Positions 34,436-43,836 of a DNA stretch of 63,462 nt are shown piece by piece. The notes under the pieces were generated by a model, which saw nothing but the letters and a program-made list of their open reading frames with translations, did no database searches and was not told where the DNA came from. Every line of letters begins with the position of its first letter. Position 1 is the first letter of the stretch. Both the position numbers and the translations under genes were made by a program. The stretch covers positions 1 to 63,462 of the forward strand of contig NZ_SMRT01000026.1 in the NCBI RefSeq assembly GCF_004354045.1, in the 5' to 3' direction. This stretch comes from Paenibacillus piri (GTDB taxonomy: Bacteria; Bacillota; Bacilli; Paenibacillales; NBRC-103111).

Positions 34436-35536
34436 TTACTTGCTTGGCGTTTCGGTCTTCGGCGCTTCCGGAGTTGGCGCAGGAGCCGGCGTCGATGCAG
34501 GCGGCGCGGCCGGTGTAGGCTTCGGCAAGTTGTTGGTTTCGATAATCGTCGGCAGTTCTTTCTCGACGAATTCATATACCTGGCTTTCCGCAGCCTCGGA
34601 ACGCAGATTTGGCTTCACTTCATCGAACGTTTTTGTCTTGCGCGATTCGACCTTCATAATATGATAACCGTAGGTAGTTTCAACCGGATCGCTGATTTGG
34701 TTCAACGGCAGCTCAATAGCCGCCTTCTTAAATTCAGGCACCCATTGGGAAATTTCGACGTTCTCATATTTGCCGCCTTTTTCCTTGGAGCCCGGATCTT
34801 CCGAATACTCCTTGGCCAGCGCCGCAAAATCGCCGCCATTCTTCAGCTTATCCTGCACTTCCTTCGCGCGGTTCAGCGCTTCTTCCTTCGTACGCGTTTC
34901 CTTCTGGGTGGTCGGATCCATCGTACCGATCAAAATATGGCTTACGGTGGCGACATCATAAACGTTTTTATCTTGAGCCAAATGCTTATCGTAGCCTTCT
35001 TTAATTTGCTGCTCGGTTACCTTGCTCTCCATAGCCGCAATCCCCTGCATGCTGCGGAGCACGAAGTCGTTAATGTCCTTCTCCGACACTCCGGCATCCT
35101 TCAACTGCTTGTCCAGACCGCCTTCTTGCATGCCAAGGAACATTTTGATCTGATCCATCTGCTCCTTCGTCTTCTGCTCCGCCTCCGCTTTGGCTTTATC
35201 GTCGGCACGGGCGGACAACACGCGGAACGTAACCAGCTGTTTCATCATATCCTGCTGAAATGCCGGATCTTCTTTATATTGGGCGTATTCCCTGTAGAAG
35301 AACGTATTGATATTCAAAAAGGTGTTGAATTCGCCGCGGGTTATTTTGCCGCCATCTTTATACGTTACCAGCACCTCGTCAGGATTGCCCTCCTGCTTGG
35401 CCGGCGCCGTCGTGCTCGTGTCGGCCGGAGCTTCCGTCTTTTTCCCGCAGCCTGTCGCCACCACCGAGACTAGTGTTACGGCGGCCAACAGCGCAATAAG
35501 CCCCTTTTTCGTTTTCACCCATTTATTTGACAGCAT
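34436..35536 (-). CDS. PrsA-like foldase lipoprotein (parvulin PPIase)
   Basis: Exported lipoprotein of 366 residues: signal segment to about residue 29, lipobox VATGC, N-domain (about 60-190), PpiC domain (about 195-285; VATVSHILIG, DPGSKEKGGKYENV) and a low-complexity Pro/Ala/Thr tail of about 30 residues. It should fold secreted proteins outside the membrane. The start overlaps the mfd stop by 14 nt with AGGGAGAA ahead, so it is coupled to mfd. Confidence 0.92.
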   Translation of the reverse strand: MLSNKWVKTKKGLIALLAAVTLVSVVATGCGKKTEAPADTSTTAPAKQEGNPDEVLVTYKDGGKITRGEFNTFLNINTFFYREYAQYKEDPAFQQDMMKQLVTFRVLSARADDKAKAEAEQKTKEQMDQIKMFLGMQEGGLDKQLKDAGVSEKDINDFVLRSMQGIAAMESKVTEQQIKEGYDKHLAQDKNVYDVATVSHILIGTMDPTTQKETRTKEEALNRAKEVQDKLKNGGDFAALAKEYSEDPGSKEKGGKYENVEISQWVPEFKKAAIELPLNQISDPVETTYGYHIMKVESRKTKTFDEVKPNLRSEAAESQVYEFVEKELPTIIETNNLPKPTPAAPPASTPAPAPTPEAPKTETPSK

Positions 35537-38500
35537 TCTGCAGTTCTCCCTTCAGTTTCAAAGCCCGCTTGTATTGTATCAAAAATTTTTCCAGCAATTC
35601 GATGCATTGATCCGGCTGCAGTCCTTTGCCTTTCAGCTGGATATGAATTTGCGGACCCGCGATCAGCTTCACCCGGCCTTCAAATTCGTTCGCGATTGCG
35701 AACAATCTTTGCCCGTCCAAGCTGCCGGTTTGGCCGGCATGAATTTTGATTTCATAATCCGATCCTTTTTGCGACACCGTTTCGATCGCATATAAAGAAC
35801 CATACACTTTTAGGCGCGCCACTGCAAGCAGATTATGGACCGCTTCCGGCAAATCGCCGAAACGGTCGACAAGCTCGTCATGCAGCTCGGCCGCTTCTTC
35901 CAACGATTTAACGGCGGCAACCTTTTTATAAATTTCGATTTTTTGTACGCTGTCGTAAATATAGTCGCCGGGAATATACGCATCCAGTTGGATATCCAGC
36001 TGCGTCACCCAAGGCTTCTGCGTCTCTGGCGCCTCTCCCGTAATTTCATGCTTGCGCTTGGCGATCTCCTCCGCCAGCATTTGCGAATACAGGTCGAAGC
36101 CTACAGACGCGATAAAACCGTGCTGTTCCGCCCCGAGCAGGTTGCCCGCGCCGCGGATGGACAAATCCCTCATCGCAATTTTAAACCCTGACCCCAGTTC
36201 TGTAAACTCTTTTATCGCCTGCAGTCGTTTCTCCGCTACTTCGGTAAGCACCTTATCGCGCTGATAGGTGAAGTAAGCATAAGCAATCCGGTTCGACCGG
36301 CCGACACGTCCTCTCAGCTGGTAGAGCTGGGATAAACCCATTTTGTCCGCGTCATGGACGATCAGCGTGTTTACATTCGGGATGTCGACGCCGGTCTCAA
36401 TAATGCTCGTGCTGACCAGAACGTCGTATTCCCCGTCCAGGAAGTCAAGTATCGTCTTCTCCAGCTCCTGCTCCGACATTTGACCGTGCGCGACCGTAAC
36501 TCTGGCGTCCGGTACCAGCATCGAAATTTGCTCGGCCATCTGATTGATGCCCTGCACGCGGTTGAACAAATAGTACACCTGTCCTTCGCGGGCCAATTCG
36601 CGCTCAATCGCTTCGCGCGCCAGCGCGTTGCTCTGCTCCACGACATAAGTCTGCACCGGGAACCGGTTTTCCGGCGGCGTTTCGATAACCGATAAATCGC
36701 GTACGCCCAGCATCGACATGTGCAGCGTACGGGGAATCGGCGTCGCGGTCAGCGTCAGTACGTCGACATTCGTCTTCAACCGTTTCAGCTTCTCTTTATG
36801 AGATACGCCGAACCGCTGCTCTTCGTCGACGATCAGCAGTCCCAAATCTTTGAATTTCACGTCAGCCGACAATAACCGGTGCGTGCCGATGACGATGTCG
36901 ACGGTACCCGCCTTTATGCCCTTCATCGTTTCGGTCTGCTCCTTCTTCGAGCGGAAGCGGCTCAGCACCTGGATATTGAACGGATAACCGGAGAAGCGCT
37001 CGCGGAACGTCTCGTAATGCTGCTGGGCCAATATGGTCGTCGGCACGAGAACGGCCACCTGCTTGCCGTCGATGGCCGCCTTGAAGGCGGCGCGGATCGC
37101 AACCTCGGTCTTCCCGTAGCCGACATCGCCGCAAAGCAGCCGGTCCATCGGCCTCGGCTTCTCCATATCTACCTTGATTTCCTCGATCGCGCGAAGCTGA
37201 TCGGTCGTTTCCTCATATGGAAACATGCCTTCAAACTCCTGCTGGTAGTTGCTGTCCTGGCTGAAGCTATAGCCAAGCGTCGCCTGACGTTCGGCATACA
37301 GCTTGATAAGATCGTCGGCGATGTCTTGAACGGAAGCGCGCACCTTGCTCTTGACGCGGTTCCAATCGGCTCCGCCCAGCTTGTATACCTTCGGTTCCTT
37401 TTCTTCGGAGCCCACATATTTTTGAATATGGTCGATCTGGTCGATCGGGACCGAAAGCTTGTCTCCGCCGGCATACATGATATGCAAATAATCTTTATGA
37501 ATTCCATTTATTTCCAATGTCCCGATGCCGACAAATTTGCCGATACCGTGGTTCACATGAACGACGTAATCGCCGATTTTCAGCTCCTGGTAGCTTTTGA
37601 TCCGTTCGGCGTTCTCGATCTTCTTGTCTACCTTGCGCGCCTTGCGCTGCTTCTGCGTGAACATTTCCCCTTCGGTAATGACCACCAGATGAATATTCGG
37701 CAGTTCAAACCCGGTCTGCAGGTTGCCGTTTAAAATCGTCGGCTCCTCGATGCTGTAGTCGGCAAGCACGCGCCGTACCCGCTCCACCCGTTCTTCCCCG
37801 TTGGCCAGAACGAGCACCTTGGCGCCCGATTTTTTCCACCGTTCCATCTCGGATTTGAGCACGTTCATCTGCCCGTGAAAATTTTGCATCACCCGGCACA
37901 TGAAATTAACGATATTTTGCGGCTGCGTTTGCGGCACCTGACGCAAAAACAACGACATGTACAGCGTCGGAAACGGCTTGCGCTGCAGCAAGCTTTCATA
38001 CGGCTTCGAAAGGACAAGCGAAGGCATGCTTTTCCCGTCCTGCAGCGACATGGTCGTCCATTCCGCTTCATCCCGCTCCAGCTGCTTCGCCGTCTCGAGC
38101 AGCCTTGCCGGCTCGTCGATCAGCAGGACGGAGTCCGCCGGCATGTAATCAAGCAGCGTTTGGCGCTCCGGATAAAGCAGCGAAACATATTTAAACAATC
38201 CGGGAAAATATTGACCTTCCCGCAGCATTTCGATCTCATGCCCGACGCCTTCAAGCAGCCGCTCCTTCGCGCCGCGGTCGGCCATTTTTTCCAGCTGCGC
38301 CTGCAGCAGCTCATAAGCATGCTGCGCCGCAGATTGTAACCGTTTTCCATCGGCAATAATCTCACGGCAGGGCGCAATGACAACATCGTTAAGTTTGTCA
38401 ATCGAACGCTGGGTCGAGATGTCAAAGGTCCGAATCGAATCAACATCCTCGTCAAACAATTCAATCCGGTACGGATGAACGGCATACAACGGGAAAAAAT

Positions 38501-39044
38501 CGATAATCCCGCCGCGGACGCTCATCTCCCCTTTCGCCTCGACGCGTTCTACGCGCTCGTAGCCGATCCCGATCATACGGGCGACAAAATCATCCAGCTG
38601 CAGCGTCTGACCGACCGCGACCGGAATTCTCGCCTCGGCGATCAAGCCTTTGAGCGGCAGCACCCGGCGCATCCCGGCATAAGGTATGACCGCAATTCCG
38701 TGGAACCCGACGGCCAGCTTCGTTAAAGCGTCGATCCTCTGCGCCAGCATTTCCGGACTGGCTACGGCCGACTCCGCCGCCAGCAGCTCCTGTGCCGGAA
38801 ACAATAAAACTTTGTCCGACGGCAAGCATTCCACCAAGTCCTCGAATATTTTCTGTGCGGAAAACATGTTATGCGTCACGATAAATAAAGGCTGCTGCAG
38901 CTGTTCATAAAGTGCCGCCAGCATGACCTGACGGGACGAACCCGATAAGCCCGACAGGAGCTGCTCCTTCATTCCGGAGCGTACGCCTGACACAATGCTC
39001 TGCAAATCAGAATCCGCGGAGAAAGCTTGAATTAAAGCCTGCAA
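35523..39044 (-). CDS. mfd: Transcription-repair coupling factor
   Basis: Removes RNA polymerase stalled at DNA damage and recruits UvrA. The 1173-residue protein has the UvrB-like N-terminal part, the RNA-polymerase-interaction domain (about 480-540, KIGDYVVHVNHGIGKFVGI), Walker A LCGDVGYGKTEVA and the DEEQ helicase box (IVDEEQRFGV), then HGQM and the C-terminal TRCF domain. The start is TTG at 39044, 7-8 nt after GAGGGGTG. Confidence 0.97.
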   Translation of the reverse strand: MQALIQAFSADSDLQSIVSGVRSGMKEQLLSGLSGSSRQVMLAALYEQLQQPLFIVTHNMFSAQKIFEDLVECLPSDKVLLFPAQELLAAESAVASPEMLAQRIDALTKLAVGFHGIAVIPYAGMRRVLPLKGLIAEARIPVAVGQTLQLDDFVARMIGIGYERVERVEAKGEMSVRGGIIDFFPLYAVHPYRIELFDEDVDSIRTFDISTQRSIDKLNDVVIAPCREIIADGKRLQSAAQHAYELLQAQLEKMADRGAKERLLEGVGHEIEMLREGQYFPGLFKYVSLLYPERQTLLDYMPADSVLLIDEPARLLETAKQLERDEAEWTTMSLQDGKSMPSLVLSKPYESLLQRKPFPTLYMSLFLRQVPQTQPQNIVNFMCRVMQNFHGQMNVLKSEMERWKKSGAKVLVLANGEERVERVRRVLADYSIEEPTILNGNLQTGFELPNIHLVVITEGEMFTQKQRKARKVDKKIENAERIKSYQELKIGDYVVHVNHGIGKFVGIGTLEINGIHKDYLHIMYAGGDKLSVPIDQIDHIQKYVGSEEKEPKVYKLGGADWNRVKSKVRASVQDIADDLIKLYAERQATLGYSFSQDSNYQQEFEGMFPYEETTDQLRAIEEIKVDMEKPRPMDRLLCGDVGYGKTEVAIRAAFKAAIDGKQVAVLVPTTILAQQHYETFRERFSGYPFNIQVLSRFRSKKEQTETMKGIKAGTVDIVIGTHRLLSADVKFKDLGLLIVDEEQRFGVSHKEKLKRLKTNVDVLTLTATPIPRTLHMSMLGVRDLSVIETPPENRFPVQTYVVEQSNALAREAIERELAREGQVYYLFNRVQGINQMAEQISMLVPDARVTVAHGQMSEQELEKTILDFLDGEYDVLVSTSIIETGVDIPNVNTLIVHDADKMGLSQLYQLRGRVGRSNRIAYAYFTYQRDKVLTEVAEKRLQAIKEFTELGSGFKIAMRDLSIRGAGNLLGAEQHGFIASVGFDLYSQMLAEEIAKRKHEITGEAPETQKPWVTQLDIQLDAYIPGDYIYDSVQKIEIYKKVAAVKSLEEAAELHDELVDRFGDLPEAVHNLLAVARLKVYGSLYAIETVSQKGSDYEIKIHAGQTGSLDGQRLFAIANEFEGRVKLIAGPQIHIQLKGKGLQPDQCIELLEKFLIQYKRALKLKGELQNAVK

Positions 39045-39279
39045 AAACGTACACCCCTCTCACCCATTAACAAAGGCTTCTTGCGTAAGCCTGTTCAATA
39101 TAGCTTCCATCTACATGGAAGCATTAACGGCGTAACGCTTCGGCGCCAGCATGCTCCGCCCCTGAACCGTTACGCTCCTGTATAAAAGTCACCTGTACCG
39201 GACCGGCGGTTGCCTCCAGACCGAGCAAGCGCGACTTTCCTCCCGCCCGCCTTCGTAAAGCCCCCGCTCCAACGGGCAT
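39045..39279. other. Gap between mfd and fin, first part
   Basis: About 235 bp with no convincing gene. It includes a hairpin GCTTCCAT-CTAC-ATGGAAGC (39103-39122) with no T run after it. Confidence 0.4.
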
Positions 39280-39315
39280 AAGGAGCTTTACCCCGTGAGG
39301 CAAGGCTCCTTTTTC
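39280..39315 (+). terminator. Plus-strand terminator-like hairpin upstream of fin's target region
   Basis: AAGGAGC and GCTCCTT flank an 18-nt loop and are followed by TTTTT on the plus strand. The minus strand has no T run. No upstream plus-strand gene is visible, so what it would terminate is unclear. Confidence 0.45.
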
Positions 39316-39454
39316 ACTCCGGTCCATTGGTTCGGCCTATTACGGGTTAATCACCGTTCGGCGCACCCGAAAAAGCGCCTAGACTCAACGTGCCCAGGCG
39401 GTATCCGACTACTTTGTTTTCAAATCCGTGTCAACGATGCTGCGACCCAAACGG

Positions 39455-39685
39455 TTACTGCAGCGGGCTGGTCAGTAATGAAAGCTCCGGGTTGCTGTCC
39501 AAAGCTTCCTTGCAATAATCGCAGATCACTTTCACCGTAACATCCCCACTCGGGTTATACGATATTATATCTCTCCGCTCCTCGGGGGTCAAGAAATGGA
39601 AGCCTAACAGCTCCTCGCTGACATGCTGCTGCTCCAACTCCCCGATCAGCGTTTGACAATGACGGCAAATATACTTTACGGCCAC
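39455..39685 (-). CDS. fin: Anti-SigF factor Fin (YabK)
   Basis: A 76-residue zinc-finger protein that in B. subtilis inhibits SigF late in the forespore, easing the SigF to SigG change. Its zinc ligands are C7-x2-C10 and C55-x2-C58. GTG start with AAGGAGGAG 7 nt ahead. The pth-fin-mfd order matches B. subtilis spoVC-yabK-mfd. Confidence 0.94.
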   Translation of the reverse strand: MAVKYICRHCQTLIGELEQQHVSEELLGFHFLTPEERRDIISYNPSGDVTVKVICDYCKEALDSNPELSLLTSPLQ

Positions 39686-39751
39686 GCGCGCTCTCCTCCT
39701 TTTCCTTCATTATGACCAAAAAAGGAGAAATTTAGCCCGCCAGCCCCGCGG

Positions 39752-40312
39752 TCAGCCGTTGAATTTCGCCATCGTTTTTTCAAACGGATTGTCCAGCGCA
39801 TGCTCCATCGCTTCACAGGTCGTATCCAGCAATTGCGGCATCGTTTTGAATTCTTCCTTCGAAAACGAGGACAATACATAATCTGCTATATTATATCCGG
39901 GTGCAGGCCGGTTAATGCCCATCCGGATGCGTTGAAATGACTGTGTGCCAAGATGCTGGATCGCCGACTTAATCCCGTTGTGGCCTCCGGCACTGCCCTG
40001 ATAGCGCAGCCGTATTTGTCCGTAAGGCGTATCCAGATCGTCATAAATAATAATTAATTCATCAATCGGCGCTTTGTAAAAGTCCATAAAGGCGCGGATC
40101 GATTCTCCGGATAAATTCATGTACGTCATCGGCTTCAATAAAAATACCTTGATCCCGTTTACATGCCCTTCGCCCATCAGCGCCTTGCATTTGTTCTGGG
40201 AAACTTTTATGCCATGCTTATCCGCAAACCGGTCAACGGCCATAAAGCCGATGTTATGTCTGGTTGACTGATATGCAGTTCCCGGATTCCCTAATCCTAC
40301 GAACCATTTCAC
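39752..40312 (-). CDS. pth: Peptidyl-tRNA hydrolase
   Basis: Recycles peptidyl-tRNAs that drop off ribosomes; spoVC in B. subtilis. The 186-residue protein has GLGNPG with N9, the catalytic H19 in TRHNIG, and GGHNGIKS. GTG start with AAGGGGAGA at 9 nt. Confidence 0.97.
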   Translation of the reverse strand: MKWFVGLGNPGTAYQSTRHNIGFMAVDRFADKHGIKVSQNKCKALMGEGHVNGIKVFLLKPMTYMNLSGESIRAFMDFYKAPIDELIIIYDDLDTPYGQIRLRYQGSAGGHNGIKSAIQHLGTQSFQRIRMGINRPAPGYNIADYVLSSFSKEEFKTMPQLLDTTCEAMEHALDNPFEKTMAKFNG

Positions 40313-40524
40313 GTCGTACGCTCTCCCCTTCCTTACTCGATCATACCAGACTTTGCTTCATTCATGAAGCCCGGTCTACGTCAGGCGGCTAACAGACCGG
40401 TACATATAGCGGAGAGGGCGTTCTGGGGAAGCGCCAGCGCACGTTATATTGGATTTCGACTACTGCCTAAATCTCTGTGCAGACGCTCAGAGCGCCTGTT
40501 GCGCACAGCCGCGGACGCGACAAA

Positions 40525-40556
40525 GGAGCGCACCGAACCAAAGTTCGACACGCTCC
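40525..40556 (-). terminator. Terminator after ctc
   Basis: On the minus strand GGAGCG and CGCTCC with inner CGAAC/GTTCG stem, followed by TTTG. The T run is short. Confidence 0.62.
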
Positions 40557-40600
40557 CCTTAGCCAACAAGGCCATTCCGGCCCGATACGCTAACGATTGT

Positions 40601-41230
40601 TTACGGCTGCTCCACTCTTGCAGCTTCCGCCGAATCCGCTCTCGCTTCCGCTTCTTCCTCCACATCAGCCGGAGTTTCTTCTTTCTGCGGCAGCAGCACG
40701 GTAGCCAGCACGTCGTTCATATCCGTTTTGATTTCAACCGATGCCGGAACCTTCAGCTCGGATACAAGGACATTGCTCCCGATCTCCAGTTCGCTTATAT
40801 CCACTTCGATGGAAGCCGGAATATGTTTGGGCAGGCAGCGAATATCGATCTCATGGTGCTGGATTTGCAAAATACCGCCCGCTTTGACACCGGCCGCATC
40901 GCCCGTAAAGTCAAGACGCACCGTTGTCGTTACCGGCTCGTCCATATTAATTTGATGGAAATCGACATGCAGAACGTTTCGGGAAATCGAATCGCGCTGT
41001 ACTTCGTTAATCATGACATTTTGTTTGCCGAGCTGCGGTACGTCCAATTCGATTATGGCATGAGGATTGGAGCGAAGCAGCGTCGTGAGCTGTTTTTCAT
41101 CTATCGCAATAGGTATACTGTTAACTTTCGATCCATAAAGAACTGCCGGAATTTTCCCTTTCGCACGCAGTCCTTTGCGTTCCGATTTCGTACCGCTGCG
41201 GCGTTCTTCCGCATTCATTGTTACTGCCAT
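40601..41230 (-). CDS. ctc: 50S ribosomal protein L25 (general stress protein Ctc)
   Basis: L25 binds 5S rRNA. The 209-residue protein has the N-terminal L25 beta barrel (about 10-95; ERKGLRAKGKIPAVLYG) and the C-terminal TL5-like extension, as in Bacillus Ctc. The acidic Ala/Glu tail is typical. AAGGAGG precedes the ATG. It follows glmU; B. subtilis has prs in between. Confidence 0.96.
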   Translation of the reverse strand: MAVTMNAEERRSGTKSERKGLRAKGKIPAVLYGSKVNSIPIAIDEKQLTTLLRSNPHAIIELDVPQLGKQNVMINEVQRDSISRNVLHVDFHQINMDEPVTTTVRLDFTGDAAGVKAGGILQIQHHEIDIRCLPKHIPASIEVDISELEIGSNVLVSELKVPASVEIKTDMNDVLATVLLPQKEETPADVEEEAEARADSAEAARVEQP

Positions 41231-41324
41231 AAGGGTAAAACCTCCTTCAATTTAGCCAACCGGATTAGGTTCTAACAGAAATCCCTAATGTTAATTTACC
41301 CAATTGAAGGACAATCAAAACAGT

Positions 41325-42725
41325 CTACTTGTTTTGCGACTGTCTTTTCTTTTCATAAAATTTTTTGCGCAGCTTCTCCGCATAGCCCGGTTTGTTGACC
41401 TGACGCTCGCGGGCGATCGCCAAATCGTTGGCCTCCACATTGTGCGTAATGGTCGAGCCGGCAACCACGTAGGCGCCTTTGCCGATTTTGACCGGTGCGA
41501 TCAGATTGACGTTGCTGCCGATGAAGGCATCCTCCTCCACCTCCGTCAATTGCTTGTTGAAGCCGTCGTAATTGACCGTGATGGCGCCGCAGCCGAAGTT
41601 GACGTTTTTGCCGATCCTGGCATCACCGATATAGCTAAGATGCGACACTTTGACATCATCGGCCAGGACGGCATTTTTAATTTCGACAAAGTCGCCGATT
41701 TTAACCTGCTCCCCCAGCTTGGCGCCCGGCCGCAAATAAGCGAACGGCCCGACGGCAGAGCGGTTGCCGACCACGGCCTCCAGCAGTACCGACTGCCTGA
41801 TATGAACGCCGTCGCCGATCTTGCTGTCGGTAATTTCCGTTTGCGGTCCAATGACGCAATCCTCTCCGATTTCCGTGCAGCCCTTCAGCACGGTACCGGG
41901 CAAAACGACCGTATCCGCACCTATCTGTACATCCGCACCGATGTAAGTGTTGGCCGGGTCGATCAGCGTTACGCCGTTCAGCATATGCCGGCGGTTTATG
42001 CGGGCGCGCATGAAACGCTCCGCCTCGGCCAGCGCCACGCGGTCGTTAACCCCGTACGTTTCCATCGCATCCGGCGTACAGTAGGCTTCGACGATTTCGT
42101 TTTGACCGACCAATATACCGATCACATCCGTCAAATAATATTCCTGCTGCGCATTGTTGTTCGTTACTTGGCTGAGCGCTTCGAACAGCTTGCGGTTCGA
42201 GAAGCAGTACATGCCGGAATTGATTTCTTTGATCTCGCGCTGCGCGGCCGTGCAATCCTTCTGCTCCACAATGCTCGACACGCCGCCCTGTTCATTTCGA
42301 ATGATGCGGCCCAGTCCGGTCGGATCGTCCATAATTGCGGTCATAACGGTCGCCGCGGCACCCTTCTCCCGATGGATGCGGATCATTTCGTGCAGCGATT
42401 CGCTTGTAATGAGAGGCGTATCGCCGTACAGCACGACGGTCAGACCGTCCTCCCGGCCAAGCAGTGCCTCCGCTTGAAGCACGGCATGCCCGGTTCCGAG
42501 CTGCTGCTCTTGCATTGCATACTCAACCCGGTCGCCCAAGTAGGCTTGAACGGACTCGGCTCCGTGCCCGACCACGACGATGGTTCTTTGCGTCTCTATC
42601 TGTTCTAATGCATGAACGACGTGGCCTACCATCGGCTTGCCTCCGACCTCATGCAGTACCTTATACAATTTCGATTTCATCCGTTTGCCTTGTCCGGCAG
42701 CCAGTACAATCCCCATGATGTTCAA
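41325..42725 (-). CDS. glmU: Bifunctional GlmU (N-acetylglucosamine-1-phosphate uridyltransferase / GlcN-1-P acetyltransferase)
   Basis: Makes UDP-GlcNAc for peptidoglycan. The 466-residue protein has the N-terminal nucleotidyltransferase motif LAAGQGKRMKS, and a C-terminal left-handed beta-helix with hexapeptide repeats (IGADVQIGAD, GCGAITVNYDGFNK, FIGSNVNLIAPVKIG). The likely start is TTG at 42725, 10 nt after AAGGAG. It is between spoVG and ctc. Confidence 0.97.
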   Translation of the reverse strand: MNIMGIVLAAGQGKRMKSKLYKVLHEVGGKPMVGHVVHALEQIETQRTIVVVGHGAESVQAYLGDRVEYAMQEQQLGTGHAVLQAEALLGREDGLTVVLYGDTPLITSESLHEMIRIHREKGAAATVMTAIMDDPTGLGRIIRNEQGGVSSIVEQKDCTAAQREIKEINSGMYCFSNRKLFEALSQVTNNNAQQEYYLTDVIGILVGQNEIVEAYCTPDAMETYGVNDRVALAEAERFMRARINRRHMLNGVTLIDPANTYIGADVQIGADTVVLPGTVLKGCTEIGEDCVIGPQTEITDSKIGDGVHIRQSVLLEAVVGNRSAVGPFAYLRPGAKLGEQVKIGDFVEIKNAVLADDVKVSHLSYIGDARIGKNVNFGCGAITVNYDGFNKQLTEVEEDAFIGSNVNLIAPVKIGKGAYVVAGSTITHNVEANDLAIARERQVNKPGYAEKLRKKFYEKKRQSQNK

Positions 42726-42901
42726 TTCCAGCCCACTCCTTTACCCATTAATAGTCCCTTTGCAGTCCGGTTGAATCAAGTGCCTGCCGCGCGGACGGCT
42801 TCCCGTCCGCTCCGCTGCTTATTCACCCACTTCTAGACCCGTTCGTTTCATTCCGCCTCTTTGAGGGGGCATTCGCCGCCGGGCCGCCAATCGCATGTCG
42901 C

Positions 42902-42930
42902 AAAAAGAAGCGCGCCAGAAGCTCGCGCGC
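42902..42930 (-). terminator. Second, GC-rich hairpin downstream of spoVG
   Basis: On the minus strand GCGCGC and GCGCGC flank a 9-nt loop and are followed by TTCTTTTTG. It is in the 310-bp spoVG-glmU gap, where I see no gene and no strong glmU promoter. Confidence 0.5.
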
Positions 42931-42998
42931 CCCACAGGTTATAAGCTTATCTTATGTGCGCATTGCACGCCCTGCACTCAATATATATGAATTTGCGC

Positions 42999-43026
42999 AA
43001 AAAGAAAAGAGAGCCTTCCGGCTCTC
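42999..43026 (-). terminator. Terminator after spoVG
   Basis: On the minus strand GAGAGCC, loop GGAA, GGCTCTC, then TTTTCTTTTT. Confidence 0.92.
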
Positions 43027-43037
43027 CCACCAATCGA

Positions 43038-43322
43038 TTATGCGCCTTCAACGATTACCTCTTCTTCAGTCGCTGCTCGGTCGTACTCCGCCAAAACAGC
43101 GGCTTGAATCTTTTCACGGGTGGAGGAAGAGATCGGATGAGCGATGTCCCGGAACTCCCCATCGGGCGTGCGCTTGCTGGGCATAGCCACAAACATGCCG
43201 TTGTTACCGTCAATCACACGAATGTCATGAACCACAAATTCGTTGTCGATGGTAATGGAAGCAATGGCTTTCATTCTTCCCTCGGAGTTGACCCGACGGA
43301 GTCTCACGTCTGTAATCTGCAC
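43038..43322 (-). CDS. spoVG: RNA/DNA-binding regulator SpoVG
   Basis: A 94-residue SpoVG protein (MQITDVRLRRVNSEGRMKAIASITIDNEFVVHDIRVIDG) that in B. subtilis affects septation, cortex and several regulatory steps. GTG start with GGTGGTG ahead. Its promoter is SigH-type with an AT-rich stretch upstream, the region AbrB binds in B. subtilis. Confidence 0.97.
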   Translation of the reverse strand: MQITDVRLRRVNSEGRMKAIASITIDNEFVVHDIRVIDGNNGMFVAMPSKRTPDGEFRDIAHPISSSTREKIQAAVLAEYDRAATEEEVIVEGA

Positions 43323-43364
43323 TAGTGTTCACCACCTTTTTCCATCTCGAAGACTTGGTCTATA

Positions 43365-43443
43365 AAATTCCACATTTTAGGGCAAATTCCTTCTTTTTTT
43401 ATCTAAATTAATATAATTTAATTAATTTTTGATTAATTGTTAA
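43365..43443 (-). promoter_or_regulatory. spoVG SigH-type promoter and AT-rich upstream box
   Basis: On the minus strand GAAGGAATT (43393-43384) and GTGGAATTT (43373-43365) fit the SigH consensus RnAGGAwww-N11-12-RnnGAATww, spaced 11. The 50 bp further upstream (43394-43443) are almost pure A/T, matching the AbrB-binding AT box known at B. subtilis spoVG. Confidence 0.82.
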
Positions 43444-43830
43444 TTATTCGACAATAACCGCAGCGATCAGCTCGATTTCGACAAGCACATCCTTGGGCAG
43501 CCGGGCAACTTCGACTGTAGAACGGGCCGGTTTATGGCTTCCGAAATACTCCGCATATATTTGGTTTACCTGTGCAAACTGGTTCATATCTTTAATGAAT
43601 ACGGTTGCTTTAATCACTTGGTCGAAATTCGCGCCCGCGGCCGACAAAACCGCTTCCAAATTGCGAAAAACTTGATGCGTCTGCTCCTCGATTCCGCCTG
43701 CAACCACCTGCCCATCCAATCCGAGCGGAATTTGTCCGGAAGTAAACAGCAGATTGCCGAATTGAACGGCTTGTGAATAAGGGCCTATAGCGGCCGGCGC
43801 CTGATTGGTTGCGATTGTATTCAATGCCAT
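43444..43830 (-). CDS. ridA: RidA-family 2-iminobutanoate/2-iminopropanoate deaminase (YabJ)
   Basis: Hydrolyses reactive imines from PLP enzymes. The 128-residue protein has GPYSQAVQFGNLLFTSGQIPL, the conserved ARSTVEVARLPKDVLVEIELIAV end and the catalytic arginine. It follows purR by 6 bp, as yabJ does in B. subtilis. Confidence 0.96.
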   Translation of the reverse strand: MALNTIATNQAPAAIGPYSQAVQFGNLLFTSGQIPLGLDGQVVAGGIEEQTHQVFRNLEAVLSAAGANFDQVIKATVFIKDMNQFAQVNQIYAEYFGSHKPARSTVEVARLPKDVLVEIELIAAVIVE

Positions 43831-43836
43831 GTATGG

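Noticed and set aside
39124..39327. 67-codon minus ORF between mfd and fin
   Set aside because: No ribosome site, and it runs through a hairpin.
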